A program made the translations under genes and the position numbers. 64,000 nucleotides of DNA from Nitrososphaera sp. (GTDB lineage Archaea > Thermoproteota > Nitrososphaeria > Nitrososphaerales > Nitrososphaeraceae), in contig JBDUUL010000015.1 of the NCBI GenBank assembly GCA_039938515.1, forward strand, positions 124,001 through 188,000, in the 5' to 3' direction. Position 1 is the first letter of the stretch. Each line of letters starts with the position of its first letter. Positions 33,885 to 41,556 of this stretch are shown here, in pieces. The notes beneath the pieces were generated by a model. The model saw only the letters and a list, made by a program, of their open reading frames with translations, did not search any database and was not told the origin of the DNA.

Positions 33885-35156
33885 GTGGCCTCGGGCCTTG
33901 CATCATCAAGAGTCATTCTGGACGAGTCGTGGGCATTCAAGGATGCCACAAGGCAGGACACGTCATACCTCACCCACGGCTACCATCGATATCCCGCAAA
34001 ATTCATCCCGCAGCTGGCGCGCCGGGTTATCAGCGAAAACACACGACCCGGCGACCTTGTCTGCGACCCGTTCATGGGTTCTGGCACAACGCTTGTAGAG
34101 GCGCTGCTTGCAGGAAGAAACGCCCATGGCTCGGACATAAACCCGGTGGCCGTGCTCATTGCAAAGGCAAAGACCACGCCAATCGAGCCGTCCAGACTGC
34201 GTTCGGTTGCCGAGCCGCTGCTAAGGTCCATTGAAGGCAATCTGCCGCGCGCAGATTTGCCTCCGCTCTCGGAGTACAGCCGCGAGCGCATCGGCTACTG
34301 GTTTGCAGAAAAACAGAGAGGCGACCTCGCAGCAATCCTCGCGGCGATAAAGGAGATAAGCGACAGCGACGTGCAGACGCTTCTGCTCTGCTCTTTTTCA
34401 AACATCCTGAAGTCGTGCTCGAGGTGGCTTATGAAGTCGGTCAAGCCGACGGTGGACAAGGACAAGCATCCCGCCGATGCAAGGCGCGCCTTTGTCCTGA
34501 ACACGCGCCGCCTCCTGAAGAAAAACGAGGAATTTTACAGCGCGTCGGCGCATTTTAGGAGCGCAAGGTGCACGACAGAGGCTTGCGACGCGCGCAGGCT
34601 GTCGCTTTCCAGCGGCAGCGCCATGCTTGTTGTGACGAGTCCGCCTTACGTCACCTCGTACGAGTATGCCGACCTGCACCAGCTCAGCGCGCTTTGGCTG
34701 GGCTACGCCGGCAGCCTCAGGGACTTTCGCGGCAGGTTCATAGGATCGGTGCAGAAAAGGCAGGGCGAACCCCAGCAAGTCTACAGCAGCCTGGCCCGCG
34801 AGACGGTTGCAAAACTGCAGCAGCGCGACGCCCGGGGGGCTGCAGGCGCGCAGCGGTACTTTTTTGAAATGCAGCAGGCCTTTGAGGAGATGCACCGGAT
34901 GCTTGCGCGAAAAGGCAGGGCAGCCGTGGTGATAGGGAACACTGACCTCCGGCGGGTGGAGATTAAAAATGCCGAGATCTTTGCACAGACCATGCAAGAA
35001 ATCGGTTTTGCCGTTCACAAAATAATAAAGCGGCCGGTCCCCGGCAAGATCCTTCCGCTTACGCGTGACGAAAAGACAGGCAAGTTTACCAGGTCCGCCG
35101 CGGCAGACAGGCTGGCATACCCGGTCGAGTTTATCGTGATAATGGAAAAAAGGTAA
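33885..35156 (+). CDS. Orphan DNA methyltransferase (N4-cytosine/N6-adenine type)
   Basis: 423 residues from GTG. SAM-binding motif I D-P-F-M-G-S-G-T-T at residues 61-69, G-S-D-I-N-P acidic motif II nearby, and catalytic S-P-P-Y at about 252-255, followed by the Y-F-F-E-M and A-A-V-V-I-G-N-T-D strands. The order (SAM motif before S-P-P-Y) and S-P-P-Y itself favour an N4-cytosine enzyme. The 180-residue insertion between motifs is the probable target-recognition part. No restriction nuclease is nearby, so it may act in epigenetic marking. A structural RNA methyltransferase is a less likely alternative. Confidence 0.8.
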   Translation: MASGLASSRVILDESWAFKDATRQDTSYLTHGYHRYPAKFIPQLARRVISENTRPGDLVCDPFMGSGTTLVEALLAGRNAHGSDINPVAVLIAKAKTTPIEPSRLRSVAEPLLRSIEGNLPRADLPPLSEYSRERIGYWFAEKQRGDLAAILAAIKEISDSDVQTLLLCSFSNILKSCSRWLMKSVKPTVDKDKHPADARRAFVLNTRRLLKKNEEFYSASAHFRSARCTTEACDARRLSLSSGSAMLVVTSPPYVTSYEYADLHQLSALWLGYAGSLRDFRGRFIGSVQKRQGEPQQVYSSLARETVAKLQQRDARGAAGAQRYFFEMQQAFEEMHRMLARKGRAAVVIGNTDLRRVEIKNAEIFAQTMQEIGFAVHKIIKRPVPGKILPLTRDEKTGKFTRSAAADRLAYPVEFIVIMEKR

Positions 35157-35305
35157 ATGCAATAGAAGGAAAGACTTTCTCTGCAAAAAGGTGCCAGTTT
35201 CAATGTTATCTTGTCTTTATCGCCTGCCATGTTTTTCCGGTGACACCTATAACAATTAACCTTCCCGGTTAATACAAAAAAAGCGCGATTGAGGTAAATA
35301 AGGAA

Positions 35306-35695
35306 ATGCAGAACACGGGTTTTCCTCCGGCGGCCGGCAGCATACTGCTTGTCGACCAGCAGCAAAACACCGCGGAGCTTCTAAAAACATACCTGCGCGC
35401 CGATGGGTTTAGCGTGGACCACGCGGCTGCGCCGGACGTGGCCCTGGAGTATGCTAACCAGTCGCGCTACGGCATGGTTATCACCGACCTTGTCATGAAC
35501 GGCATGACCGGCATCGACCTTTACCGCGAGATAAAGGCAAGGGCCGACGAGACGCGGTTTATGTTCCTCCTGCGATTATCTGCCGAGTCCATTAGACTGA
35601 TGGGCACGCTTGAAAGAAAAGACGTGATAAAGAAGGAGCCCCTCTCTATTAACGAGGTTATCGGGAAGGTAAGGGCTGCGTTTTACTACGAATAG
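35306..35695 (+). CDS. Degenerate receiver-domain protein
   Basis: 129 residues with the CheY fold: I-L-L-V-D-Q-Q-Q in the first strand, I-T-D-L-V-M-N-G-M-T-G with the phosphoacceptor Asp, and I-K-K-E-P-L at the end. The second acidic-pocket residue is Gln instead of Asp, so Mg binding and phosphorylation may be weak, and the usual Lys-Pro is K-E-P. It may act as a pseudo-receiver. The last 10 bases overlap the convergent small gene. Confidence 0.8.
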   Translation: MQNTGFPPAAGSILLVDQQQNTAELLKTYLRADGFSVDHAAAPDVALEYANQSRYGMVITDLVMNGMTGIDLYREIKARADETRFMFLLRLSAESIRLMGTLERKDVIKKEPLSINEVIGKVRAAFYYE

Positions 35696-35871
35696 TCGCT
35701 GAGAATTCCTGCTATCTGCGAGGCGAGCTCGTCCCGCAGCTCTATCACCCTTGTGCGCTTGGCGCCGTCAAGGTCGGTCATGAGAAGAGCGTCCAGTCCC
35801 TCAATGAGGTACTTGATGTTCTGGATGTTCAGAATGTATCTCGGTTCTTCCTGATTCGCTGCCGTGACCAC
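35686..35871 (-). CDS. Small helical protein convergent with the receiver gene
   Basis: 61 residues, with a helix I-K-Y-L-I-E-G-L-D-A-L-L, an acidic D-L-D-G turn and a final helix V-I-E-L-R-D-E-L-A-S-Q-I-A-G-I-L. No Cys. No family recognised; a short alpha-hairpin binding protein is plausible. Overlap with the receiver gene is 10 bases, stop to stop. Confidence 0.5.
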   Translation of the reverse strand: MVTAANQEEPRYILNIQNIKYLIEGLDALLMTDLDGAKRTRVIELRDELASQIAGILSDYS

Positions 35872-35989
35872 GCATGTATATTGGCGCGCCTATTATTATA
35901 ATATCGCGCAAAATGTACCCTGACAGGGAAACGCCTCAGTGAACGGCACGCCATGAAGGCATGCGGTTTGGGGCAAGACTAGAAAGATA

Positions 35990-36000
35990 AACTATATATC
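35990..36000 (+). promoter_or_regulatory. TATA box of the TFE gene
   Basis: AACTATATATC, preceded by the purine-rich GAAAGATA that could serve as BRE. Its centre lies 34 bases before the ATG at 36029, leaving a leader of about 8 bases. Confidence 0.6.
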
Positions 36001-36028
36001 AGAAAAATTGTAATAATTGCATAATTCT

Positions 36029-36556
36029 ATGCGTCCAGTTGATTATGAGGATTCTTTTGTCAAGATTGCCGGTCTGATAGGCGGCGAAGAGTACGTCAAG
36101 GTCGCTCGGGCGCTCTTGAACACGGAGGACGTGACGGACGAGGAGATTGCCAGCGCCACGGGCCTCAAGATAAACATCGTCAGAAAGGTGCTCTACGACA
36201 TGTTCGGCAAGGCGCTTATCTCCGGAATCAGGGTCAAGGACGAAAAAAAGGGCTGGTTCGTATACCGCTGGCGCGCCAAGCAGGACCACGTTGACAACTT
36301 TATAGAAAATCAAAAGAAAAAGATTCTCGACCGGCTCCACAAGAGGCTGGAACACGAAGTCTCGACGGAGTTTTACCACTGCGGGAACAAGGACTGCCCG
36401 AGGGTCAAGTTCGACGCTGCAGTAGAACTGTTTTTCAAGTGCCCAAACTGCAAGGGCTCTCTCAACATGGTTGACAACACGCGGGTCAAGGAAGCGCTCC
36501 ACTACAAGATAGACCAGATAACGACTGACATGACCGCGGCAAGAAATTCCAAGTGA
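36029..36556 (+). CDS. tfe: Transcription initiation factor E, alpha subunit (TFE)
   Basis: 175 residues from ATG at 36029, chosen for its distance from the TATA box; the frame is open to a TTG at 36017. N-terminal extended winged helix (I-A-G-L-I-G-G-E-E-Y-V-K-V-A, D-E-E-I-A-S-A-T-G-L-K-I-N-I-V-R-K-V-L-Y), a charged coiled segment and a zinc ribbon (C-G-N-K-D-C-P and C-P-N-C). It helps TBP/TFB and RNA polymerase open the promoter. Standard length and features. Confidence 0.93.
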   Translation: MRPVDYEDSFVKIAGLIGGEEYVKVARALLNTEDVTDEEIASATGLKINIVRKVLYDMFGKALISGIRVKDEKKGWFVYRWRAKQDHVDNFIENQKKKILDRLHKRLEHEVSTEFYHCGNKDCPRVKFDAAVELFFKCPNCKGSLNMVDNTRVKEALHYKIDQITTDMTAARNSK

Positions 36557-36652
36557 GGGCACGCATCCCCATCCAGAGACCACAGCCATGTGTGTGAAAC
36601 TTGGACACAACGCTACTGAAATTGATGCATGCACTTACCCGTCTGTTAAGCA

Positions 36653-36850
36653 ATGCAGGTGGCGGACCTCGTGACCACGCTCAAGCTCTCGAAGCTATTT
36701 GACCGCAAGCAATGCAGGTCATGCGGCAGCAAGATCACGGTCAAGAAGTTGTGCCTCACCTGCAACGAGCCTAGTTCAGTTTGGTGCGAGAACTGCTTCA
36801 CTATCGAGGAGTACGGTCACGTTGGCCACTTGGAAATCCACCTGCTCTAG
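36653..36850 (+). CDS. Small protein with three Cys pairs
   Basis: 65 residues: C-R-S-C, C-L-T-C and C-E-N-C at regular spacing, plus H in G-H-V-G-H, enough for a zinc-binding fold similar to a B-box or ribbon. It could bind nucleic acid or protein. Followed by another Cys-pair gene on the same strand 39 bases later; both lie downstream of tfe. Confidence 0.6.
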   Translation: MQVADLVTTLKLSKLFDRKQCRSCGSKITVKKLCLTCNEPSSVWCENCFTIEEYGHVGHLEIHLL

Positions 36851-36889
36851 GCGGCACCCCTTATCTAGTTTGAAATAGTACAACAGACG

Positions 36890-37096
36890 TTGACGCTCAA
36901 CAACGAGCCGATTATCGAGATGTATGACAAGCCCATCACGCGCAAGCAAACCTACACTTCGCTGCCAAGACCGATACCCTGCGGCCGCTGCAACGAGGTG
37001 GCATACTGCAAGGTGATGCACGACCTGGGCGAAGTTATCAAGGTTGAATACCTCTGCAGGTCCTGCTGCGGCGAGATCCGGGCCGCGGACGCCTGA
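36890..37096 (+). CDS. Small zinc-ribbon protein
   Basis: 68 residues from TTG. C-G-R-C and C-R-S-C-C about 20 residues apart form a likely zinc site at the C-terminal end; the first part is extended and Pro/Thr-rich. Function unknown. Confidence 0.6.
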   Translation: MTLNNEPIIEMYDKPITRKQTYTSLPRPIPCGRCNEVAYCKVMHDLGEVIKVEYLCRSCCGEIRAADA

Positions 37097-37146
37097 TTTT
37101 TTTCCCTTCTAGTACGTGCCCGCCGGATTGCAGGCATGCAAGAAAT

Positions 37147-37160
37147 CTCCACTGGAAATA
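37147..37160 (+). promoter_or_regulatory. Partial ORB-like site away from the origin
   Basis: CTCCACTGGAAATA is identical over 14 bases to the first part of origin box 2 (25192-25205), but the following G-run is missing. It sits in the 83-base gap between two convergent genes. It might be a secondary Cdc6 site or a chance match. Confidence 0.35.
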
Positions 37161-37179
37161 TGCATAGCATGAGAAGCGC

Positions 37180-37875
37180 CTAATCGCCTTCAACCAGCCT
37201 GCGCGCCAGCCGGAACACCGCAAGCCACATCTCCCAGGTCAGCTTGCCGGTGTTCGTGTTTTGCCTGCTTGGATGGTACGACGCGACAAGGGTCTTTTGC
37301 GGCGACAGGTCATACCTTGCGCCATGGGAAAATTTCAGCCCTTTCATGCCGGCGGCCTTGCAGTATGAGTCGAACGCGATTTTGCCAAGCGCCATCACGA
37401 CCCGGGGCCTTAGCACCGCAAGCTCTGCGGAAAGGTACTGGGCACACGAGGCCATCTCGTGCGGCAATGGCTTGTTGCCCGGAGGCGCGCACCTCACCGC
37501 AGCCGTGATGTACGCGCCGCGGAGCTCCAGTCCGTCGTCTATTGAGGTGCTTGTAGGAATACTGGCAAAGCCGGTGCGATAGAGCACCTTTGCCACCCAG
37601 TCGCCCGAACCGTCGCCTGTAAACATCCTGCCGGTCCGGTTGCCGCCATGGGCGGCAGGCGCAAGGCCGACCAGCAAGAGTTTTGCCCGCGGGTCGCCAA
37701 AACTTGGCAGCGGCCGGGCCCAGTAGGTCTCTGCGGCGTGCCTCCTCACCTTTTCCCTTCCAACCCGGGCAATGTAGTCCGACAGGCGCGGGCAGAGCCT
37801 GCACGACACAACCCTGGCGTTGATCTCCCGCAGCTTTTCGCCGTCCTGCGCGGGGTCCGGAAAAACGATAGTCAC
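37180..37875 (-). CDS. Uracil-DNA glycosylase, family 5 (UdgB)
   Basis: 231 residues from GTG at 37873-37875; the open frame is longer, but this start precedes the first conserved helix and leaves room for the divergent promoter. Motif G-L-A-P-A-A-H-G-G-N-R-T-G-R-M-F is the family 5 active site, which lacks the usual Asp/Asn, and S-Y-H-P-S-R-Q-N is motif 2. Four Cys (S-C-R-L-C-P, V-R-C-A-P and S-C-A-Q) fit the 4Fe-4S cluster. It removes uracil and other deaminated bases from DNA. Confidence 0.9.
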   Translation of the reverse strand: MTIVFPDPAQDGEKLREINARVVSCRLCPRLSDYIARVGREKVRRHAAETYWARPLPSFGDPRAKLLLVGLAPAAHGGNRTGRMFTGDGSGDWVAKVLYRTGFASIPTSTSIDDGLELRGAYITAAVRCAPPGNKPLPHEMASCAQYLSAELAVLRPRVVMALGKIAFDSYCKAAGMKGLKFSHGARYDLSPQKTLVASYHPSRQNTNTGKLTWEMWLAVFRLARRLVEGD

Positions 37876-37905
37876 TACAGTTCTTCCTCCCGGCACCGGA
37901 ATAAT

Positions 37906-37915
37906 CTTTTTATCA
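37906..37915 (+). promoter_or_regulatory. TATA box of the XRE-family gene
   Basis: CTTTTTATCA, centred about 28 bases before the TTG at 37939. This distance supports that codon as the start of a leaderless message. Confidence 0.5.
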
Positions 37916-37938
37916 CCCAAACAGGCGTTCGACACTGT

Positions 37939-38334
37939 TTGTCCGATAATAGTGAAAACGCATCTCCAAATTCCAATCTTTTGAATAAAAACGACGAGCT
38001 GACAATGATGGCCGGCTCCATTGTGCTGAGCGAGAACCCCCCGCAGCAATTAAAGTTCTGGCGAAAAAAGTTTGGCGTCAAGCAGGCCGACCTCGCAAAA
38101 AAGATGGACATCACGCCGTCGGTGCTAAGCGACTACGAGAAGGGCCGCAGGCCGTCGCCGGGCGTCGTTTTTATCAGGCGCTACCTCCTTGCGCTCTACG
38201 AGCTCGCCAAGACCCCCACCCCCCAGAGCGACGCGCCGCAGGGCGAAGGCAAGTTCGGGTTCACCGAGCCGATTGCTGCGCCGGAAGCTACGCAGGCGCC
38301 GGACAGCGCCGTACAACACATAAATCAGTCGTGA
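37939..38334 (+). CDS. XRE-family (Cro/C1-type) transcriptional regulator
   Basis: 131 residues from TTG at 37939; the frame extends further upstream but overlaps the divergent glycosylase gene, and the TATA box fits this start. Helix-turn-helix at about residues 40-80: L-K-F-W-R-K-K-F-G-V-K-Q-A-D-L-A-K-K-M-D-I-T-P-S-V, then D-Y-E-K-G-R-R-P-S-P-G. The C-terminal third is Pro/Gln/Ala-rich. It is of the type known as archaeal small XRE regulators; the target is unknown. Confidence 0.8.
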   Translation: MSDNSENASPNSNLLNKNDELTMMAGSIVLSENPPQQLKFWRKKFGVKQADLAKKMDITPSVLSDYEKGRRPSPGVVFIRRYLLALYELAKTPTPQSDAPQGEGKFGFTEPIAAPEATQAPDSAVQHINQS

Positions 38335-38350
38335 CAGTTCCGGCAGTAGA

Positions 38351-38527
38351 ATGCCTCTTGTCAAAATAGCGCTTTACCCCGGAAGGACAAAGGAGCAGAA
38401 GGAAAAGTACGCCAAGGCCGTGACTGACTCGGCCGTCGAGATACTAAAGACAAAGCCCGAGCACGTCATCGTCATTTTTGAAGAAATTCCAAAAGAGCAC
38501 TGGTTCAAATCCGGCGAGCCTCTGTAG
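38351..38527 (+). CDS. 4-Oxalocrotonate tautomerase-family protein
   Basis: 58 residues beginning M-P-L-V-K-I-A-L-Y-P-G-R-T, with the catalytic Pro directly after Met, then a helix K-E-K-Y-A-K-A-V-T-D-S and V-I-V-I-F-E-E-I-P-K-E-H-W. Length and Pro1 match the small tautomerases, which form hexamers and catalyse keto-enol shifts; the physiological substrate in archaea is not known. Lies 16 bases after the XRE gene. Confidence 0.85.
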   Translation: MPLVKIALYPGRTKEQKEKYAKAVTDSAVEILKTKPEHVIVIFEEIPKEHWFKSGEPL

Positions 38528-38538
38528 GCGTTTATTGT

Positions 38539-39351
38539 TTGCCGGCCGCCGCGCTTGTGCAGATGAAGTCTTCCGAGGACAAGCAGGAAAACCTGAAAAA
38601 ATCAATCGAGTGGATCTCGGAGGCCTCGGAAGAAAAAGCCTCGCTGGTCTGCTTTCCCGAGTTTCAGATGGCCTACTCGCCCTCCGGACAGAGCCCGGCT
38701 GCACTTGCGGCCAATGCAGAGACCGTGCGGGGCGAATTTGTCAGCGCGCTCGCGCGGGCCGCGAGAAAGCACCGCATCGCGGCGGTCGTGACGATTTATG
38801 AGAAAAGCGGCAGGCCCGACAGGGTGTATGACACGGCACTTGAAATCTCGGCAAGGGGGCAAATCGTGCGCGTCTACCGCAAGCTCCACCTTTACGATGC
38901 GCTCGGCTTCAAGGAGTCAAAAAAACTCGCCCCCGGACGCGCTATCATGCCGCCTGCCCGCACGGCTGCCGGAAGAGTCGGGCTCATGATATGCTACGAC
39001 CTGCGCTTTCCCGAGCTTGCGAGGCTCCTGGCGGTGGCCGGAGCCGACGTTCTCGCCGTCCCGTCGGCGTGGGTCCAGGGCGAAATGAAGCAGGAGCACT
39101 GGAGGACGATGGTAAAGGCCCGAGCAATAGAAAACGGCTCGTACGTCATCGCGCCGGACCAGGTGGGCAACATTTACTGCGGCTCGAGCATGGCAGTCGA
39201 CCCCTTCGGGGTGGTGGTTGCCGAAATAGAGGGCGAGCGCGAAGGCCTCGCCACTTTTGAAATAGACAAAAGAAGATTAAGCCATGTGAGGTCGTCGCTT
39301 CCGCTCCTCAAGAACCGGAGGACCGACATTTACAAGCTATCCCGACTCTAG
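38539..39351 (+). CDS. Carbon-nitrogen hydrolase (nitrilase superfamily)
   Basis: 270 residues from TTG. Complete Glu-Lys-Cys triad: E41 in F-P-E-F, K115 in Y-R-K-L-H-L and C152 in I-C-Y-D-L-R-F-P-E. The pattern is closest to omega-amidase / Nit-type amidases (C-Y-D-L-R-F-P-E), which deaminate dicarboxylic acid monoamides such as alpha-ketoglutaramate or repair damaged glutathione. The neighbouring tautomerase could convert the keto/enol forms of such a substrate. Substrate remains unproven. The stop overlaps that of convergent topA. Confidence 0.9.
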   Translation: MPAAALVQMKSSEDKQENLKKSIEWISEASEEKASLVCFPEFQMAYSPSGQSPAALAANAETVRGEFVSALARAARKHRIAAVVTIYEKSGRPDRVYDTALEISARGQIVRVYRKLHLYDALGFKESKKLAPGRAIMPPARTAAGRVGLMICYDLRFPELARLLAVAGADVLAVPSAWVQGEMKQEHWRTMVKARAIENGSYVIAPDQVGNIYCGSSMAVDPFGVVVAEIEGEREGLATFEIDKRRLSHVRSSLPLLKNRRTDIYKLSRL

Positions 39352-41435
39352 CGCGCCCTTGAGGGGCAGGCTGTGTTGGGGCATATCGTCCATGGCTTTG
39401 CCCTGCGCGAAAAAATCACCTGCACCATGGGCCAGCTGCAGTCCTTGCAGCTTTTGCCCGGCAGCCGGAGAGCGCCTCTCTGCGGCAGCGGCGCGCTTGT
39501 TCTGCAGCCGGCGCCATAGTTTGAGCAGCCGATAAAACGTTTTTTTGTCGTGCGGGATTTTATCACCCGCAGCGTGCCGGACTTGCAGACGGGACACTGG
39601 CCGAGAGCCGCTGCGGCTGCCGTGTCGGCAGCCGTCGCCTGGCCTATTTCGCCCCCTATGGTCGTTGTCTGCGAACGAAACTCGGCAAGCGACTCGACCA
39701 GCATGTCAACGGCGCGCTCTATTACCTGCAATCCGGTCGCCTCGCCGGCCTCGACCTTTTCCAGCTGCTCTTCCATGGACTTTGTCAGAGAGGCCGAGAC
39801 TATTTGCGGGACGTACCTCCTCATGGATTCAACCACTGCGAGGCCCAGCCCGGTCACCTTTATGCCGCCGGCCGGCCCGCGCACCGAGTCCAGGTAGCCG
39901 CGCTTGAATAGGGTCGAGATAATGTCGGCCCGCGTGGCCTTGGTGCCAACTCCTTCCTGCTCCATTTTTGACAGCAGGCTCGACTGGCTGTAGCGGAAGG
40001 GCGGCTGCGTAAACTTTTCCTGCATTTCTATGGTCACGGTGCGAAGGGGCTGGCCGGAAGCGAGGCCGGCGGGCAATGGATGGGACTCGTGCGGCTGGAC
40101 ATAGGGCCTGTAAAACACCATCCAGCCGTCGTAGGTGATTGTCCTTCCCTCCGCCATGAAGAGATGGCGCGACGTGCCACCGGCGGAGATCATGACCTGC
40201 GTCTTTGAGCCTGCCGCCGGGTCCCCGAATGTGGCCAGGAAGCGTCTGACTATCAGGTCATAGACCTTGAACTCCAGGCCGCCAAGCCTGCTCTTTGGAG
40301 CAACGCCTGTCGGGTAGATGGCAGGGTGTGCAGGGTCGGTCTTGGGTCCCTCGTTTGGGGCAAGCCTGCCCCTTCTTGAGAGGAGCAAGGAAGCGAGCTG
40401 CCCGTACCCCCCGGTCTGTGCAATTTGCGAAATTATCTTTTCGTACCCTATTGCGGCCGGCAGCTTTTGGCTCGAAGTGCGCGGGTAGGAAATGAGGGCC
40501 GAAAGGTACAGCTTTTCCGCTATCGCCAGGGTGTAGCCCGGCGACACGCGAAACAGCCTGTATGCCTCCTTTTGCAGGTCGCCGATGTTAAAGGGAGTGG
40601 GGGGCCGGACTGAAACGCCTTTGCGCTCGACGCTCTCAACCACGGCCGGCCCGCCGGCCGGGCAGTCCGCGAGTAGTGCCTGCGCCTCTGCAAGTTTGCC
40701 AATCTGCGGCCTTTCATGCCCTGCCCTGACCCTGGAACCGTCGCCGGTTTCAAACTCGCCGGAAACAGTCCAGTAGGGGTCCGGCACGTGCAGGTTTATC
40801 TCAAACTCGCGTTCTGCGGCAAAGGCAAGGGTCGGCCCCTGCACCCGGCCTATCGACAGGTTCCTGTACCCGCTGCCGCCTGCACGAAAAGAAGCGGCAA
40901 GCGCGCGTGAAAGGTTCACGCCGTAGATAAAGTCGAGCATGTGCCGCGACATCCCTGCCTCGGCCAGGCCGCCGTTTGTAGGCTCCAGCGAGGCAAACGA
41001 CTGCCTTATCTCCTCGTCGGTGAGAGTCGAGAATTTCGCACGCAGCGCCCCGGCGTACTTGTTCCTGCAGGCGTACTGGAGGATGCTGTAGCCGATGACC
41101 TCACCTTCCTGGTCATAGTCACACGCGTGGATAAACGACGACGCGCCCCTCGCAAGTTCTGCTATAGTCCTGATTATCCGGAGCGCCCGGGGGTTTTTTC
41201 CGGCCGGCGCCCATTCAAGGTCAAGCGCCGGAAATACGCCCCTGTTCGCGCCAGCGTCGCGCAGCCCGTAAAGGTGGCCGGAGGCGGCGCACACCACATA
41301 ATTCTGATCGCCGGCAACCCTGAAGACCGACCTTGCAGCAGGGTCCTCCCGCGCCGGACCCAGCGCATGCGCAATCCTCCTTGCAGCGTCGGGCTTTTCG
41401 CAGACGACAAGTGTAAAGGATCCTGCAGACGGCAC
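39348..41435 (-). CDS. topA: DNA topoisomerase IA
   Basis: 695 residues. TOPRIM domain (V-V-C-E-K-P-D-A, then D-Y-D-Q-E-G-E-V-I-G), the active-site Tyr in I-S-Y-P-R-T-S-S-Q near residue 317, and the L-S-I-G-R-V-Q-G-P-T motif. The C-terminal 80 residues hold zinc-binding Cys sets (C-P-V-C, G-C-S-N, C-K-D-C, C-P-N-T-A-C). It relaxes negative supercoils, more like topoisomerase III/I of archaea than reverse gyrase, which has a helicase domain absent here. It fits a mesophile. Confidence 0.93.
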   Translation of the reverse strand: MPSAGSFTLVVCEKPDAARRIAHALGPAREDPAARSVFRVAGDQNYVVCAASGHLYGLRDAGANRGVFPALDLEWAPAGKNPRALRIIRTIAELARGASSFIHACDYDQEGEVIGYSILQYACRNKYAGALRAKFSTLTDEEIRQSFASLEPTNGGLAEAGMSRHMLDFIYGVNLSRALAASFRAGGSGYRNLSIGRVQGPTLAFAAEREFEINLHVPDPYWTVSGEFETGDGSRVRAGHERPQIGKLAEAQALLADCPAGGPAVVESVERKGVSVRPPTPFNIGDLQKEAYRLFRVSPGYTLAIAEKLYLSALISYPRTSSQKLPAAIGYEKIISQIAQTGGYGQLASLLLSRRGRLAPNEGPKTDPAHPAIYPTGVAPKSRLGGLEFKVYDLIVRRFLATFGDPAAGSKTQVMISAGGTSRHLFMAEGRTITYDGWMVFYRPYVQPHESHPLPAGLASGQPLRTVTIEMQEKFTQPPFRYSQSSLLSKMEQEGVGTKATRADIISTLFKRGYLDSVRGPAGGIKVTGLGLAVVESMRRYVPQIVSASLTKSMEEQLEKVEAGEATGLQVIERAVDMLVESLAEFRSQTTTIGGEIGQATAADTAAAAALGQCPVCKSGTLRVIKSRTTKKRFIGCSNYGAGCRTSAPLPQRGALRLPGKSCKDCSWPMVQVIFSRRAKPWTICPNTACPSRAR

Positions 41436-41523
41436 GCGGCACGCCGGATTGCGCTATGGGGATATTAACCCACACGCGCGGCTACACAGAGGCAGTGAAT
41501 GTTCCCTATTGAGGATGTCTAAG

Positions 41524-41533
41524 CTATTTATAC
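41524..41533 (+). promoter_or_regulatory. TATA box of the thiolase gene
   Basis: CTATTTATAC, centred about 28 bases before TTG 41557. It marks this TTG, and not the upstream codons of the same frame, as the start. Confidence 0.6.
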
Positions 41534-41556
41534 TTCGGACGGGGTCTAGTTTTATC

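Noticed and set aside
38496-38520. GGTTCAAATCC-like tRNA T-loop sequence
   Set aside because: The flanking bases do not form the T-stem, there is no D-arm or acceptor stem, and the bases encode the end of the tautomerase.
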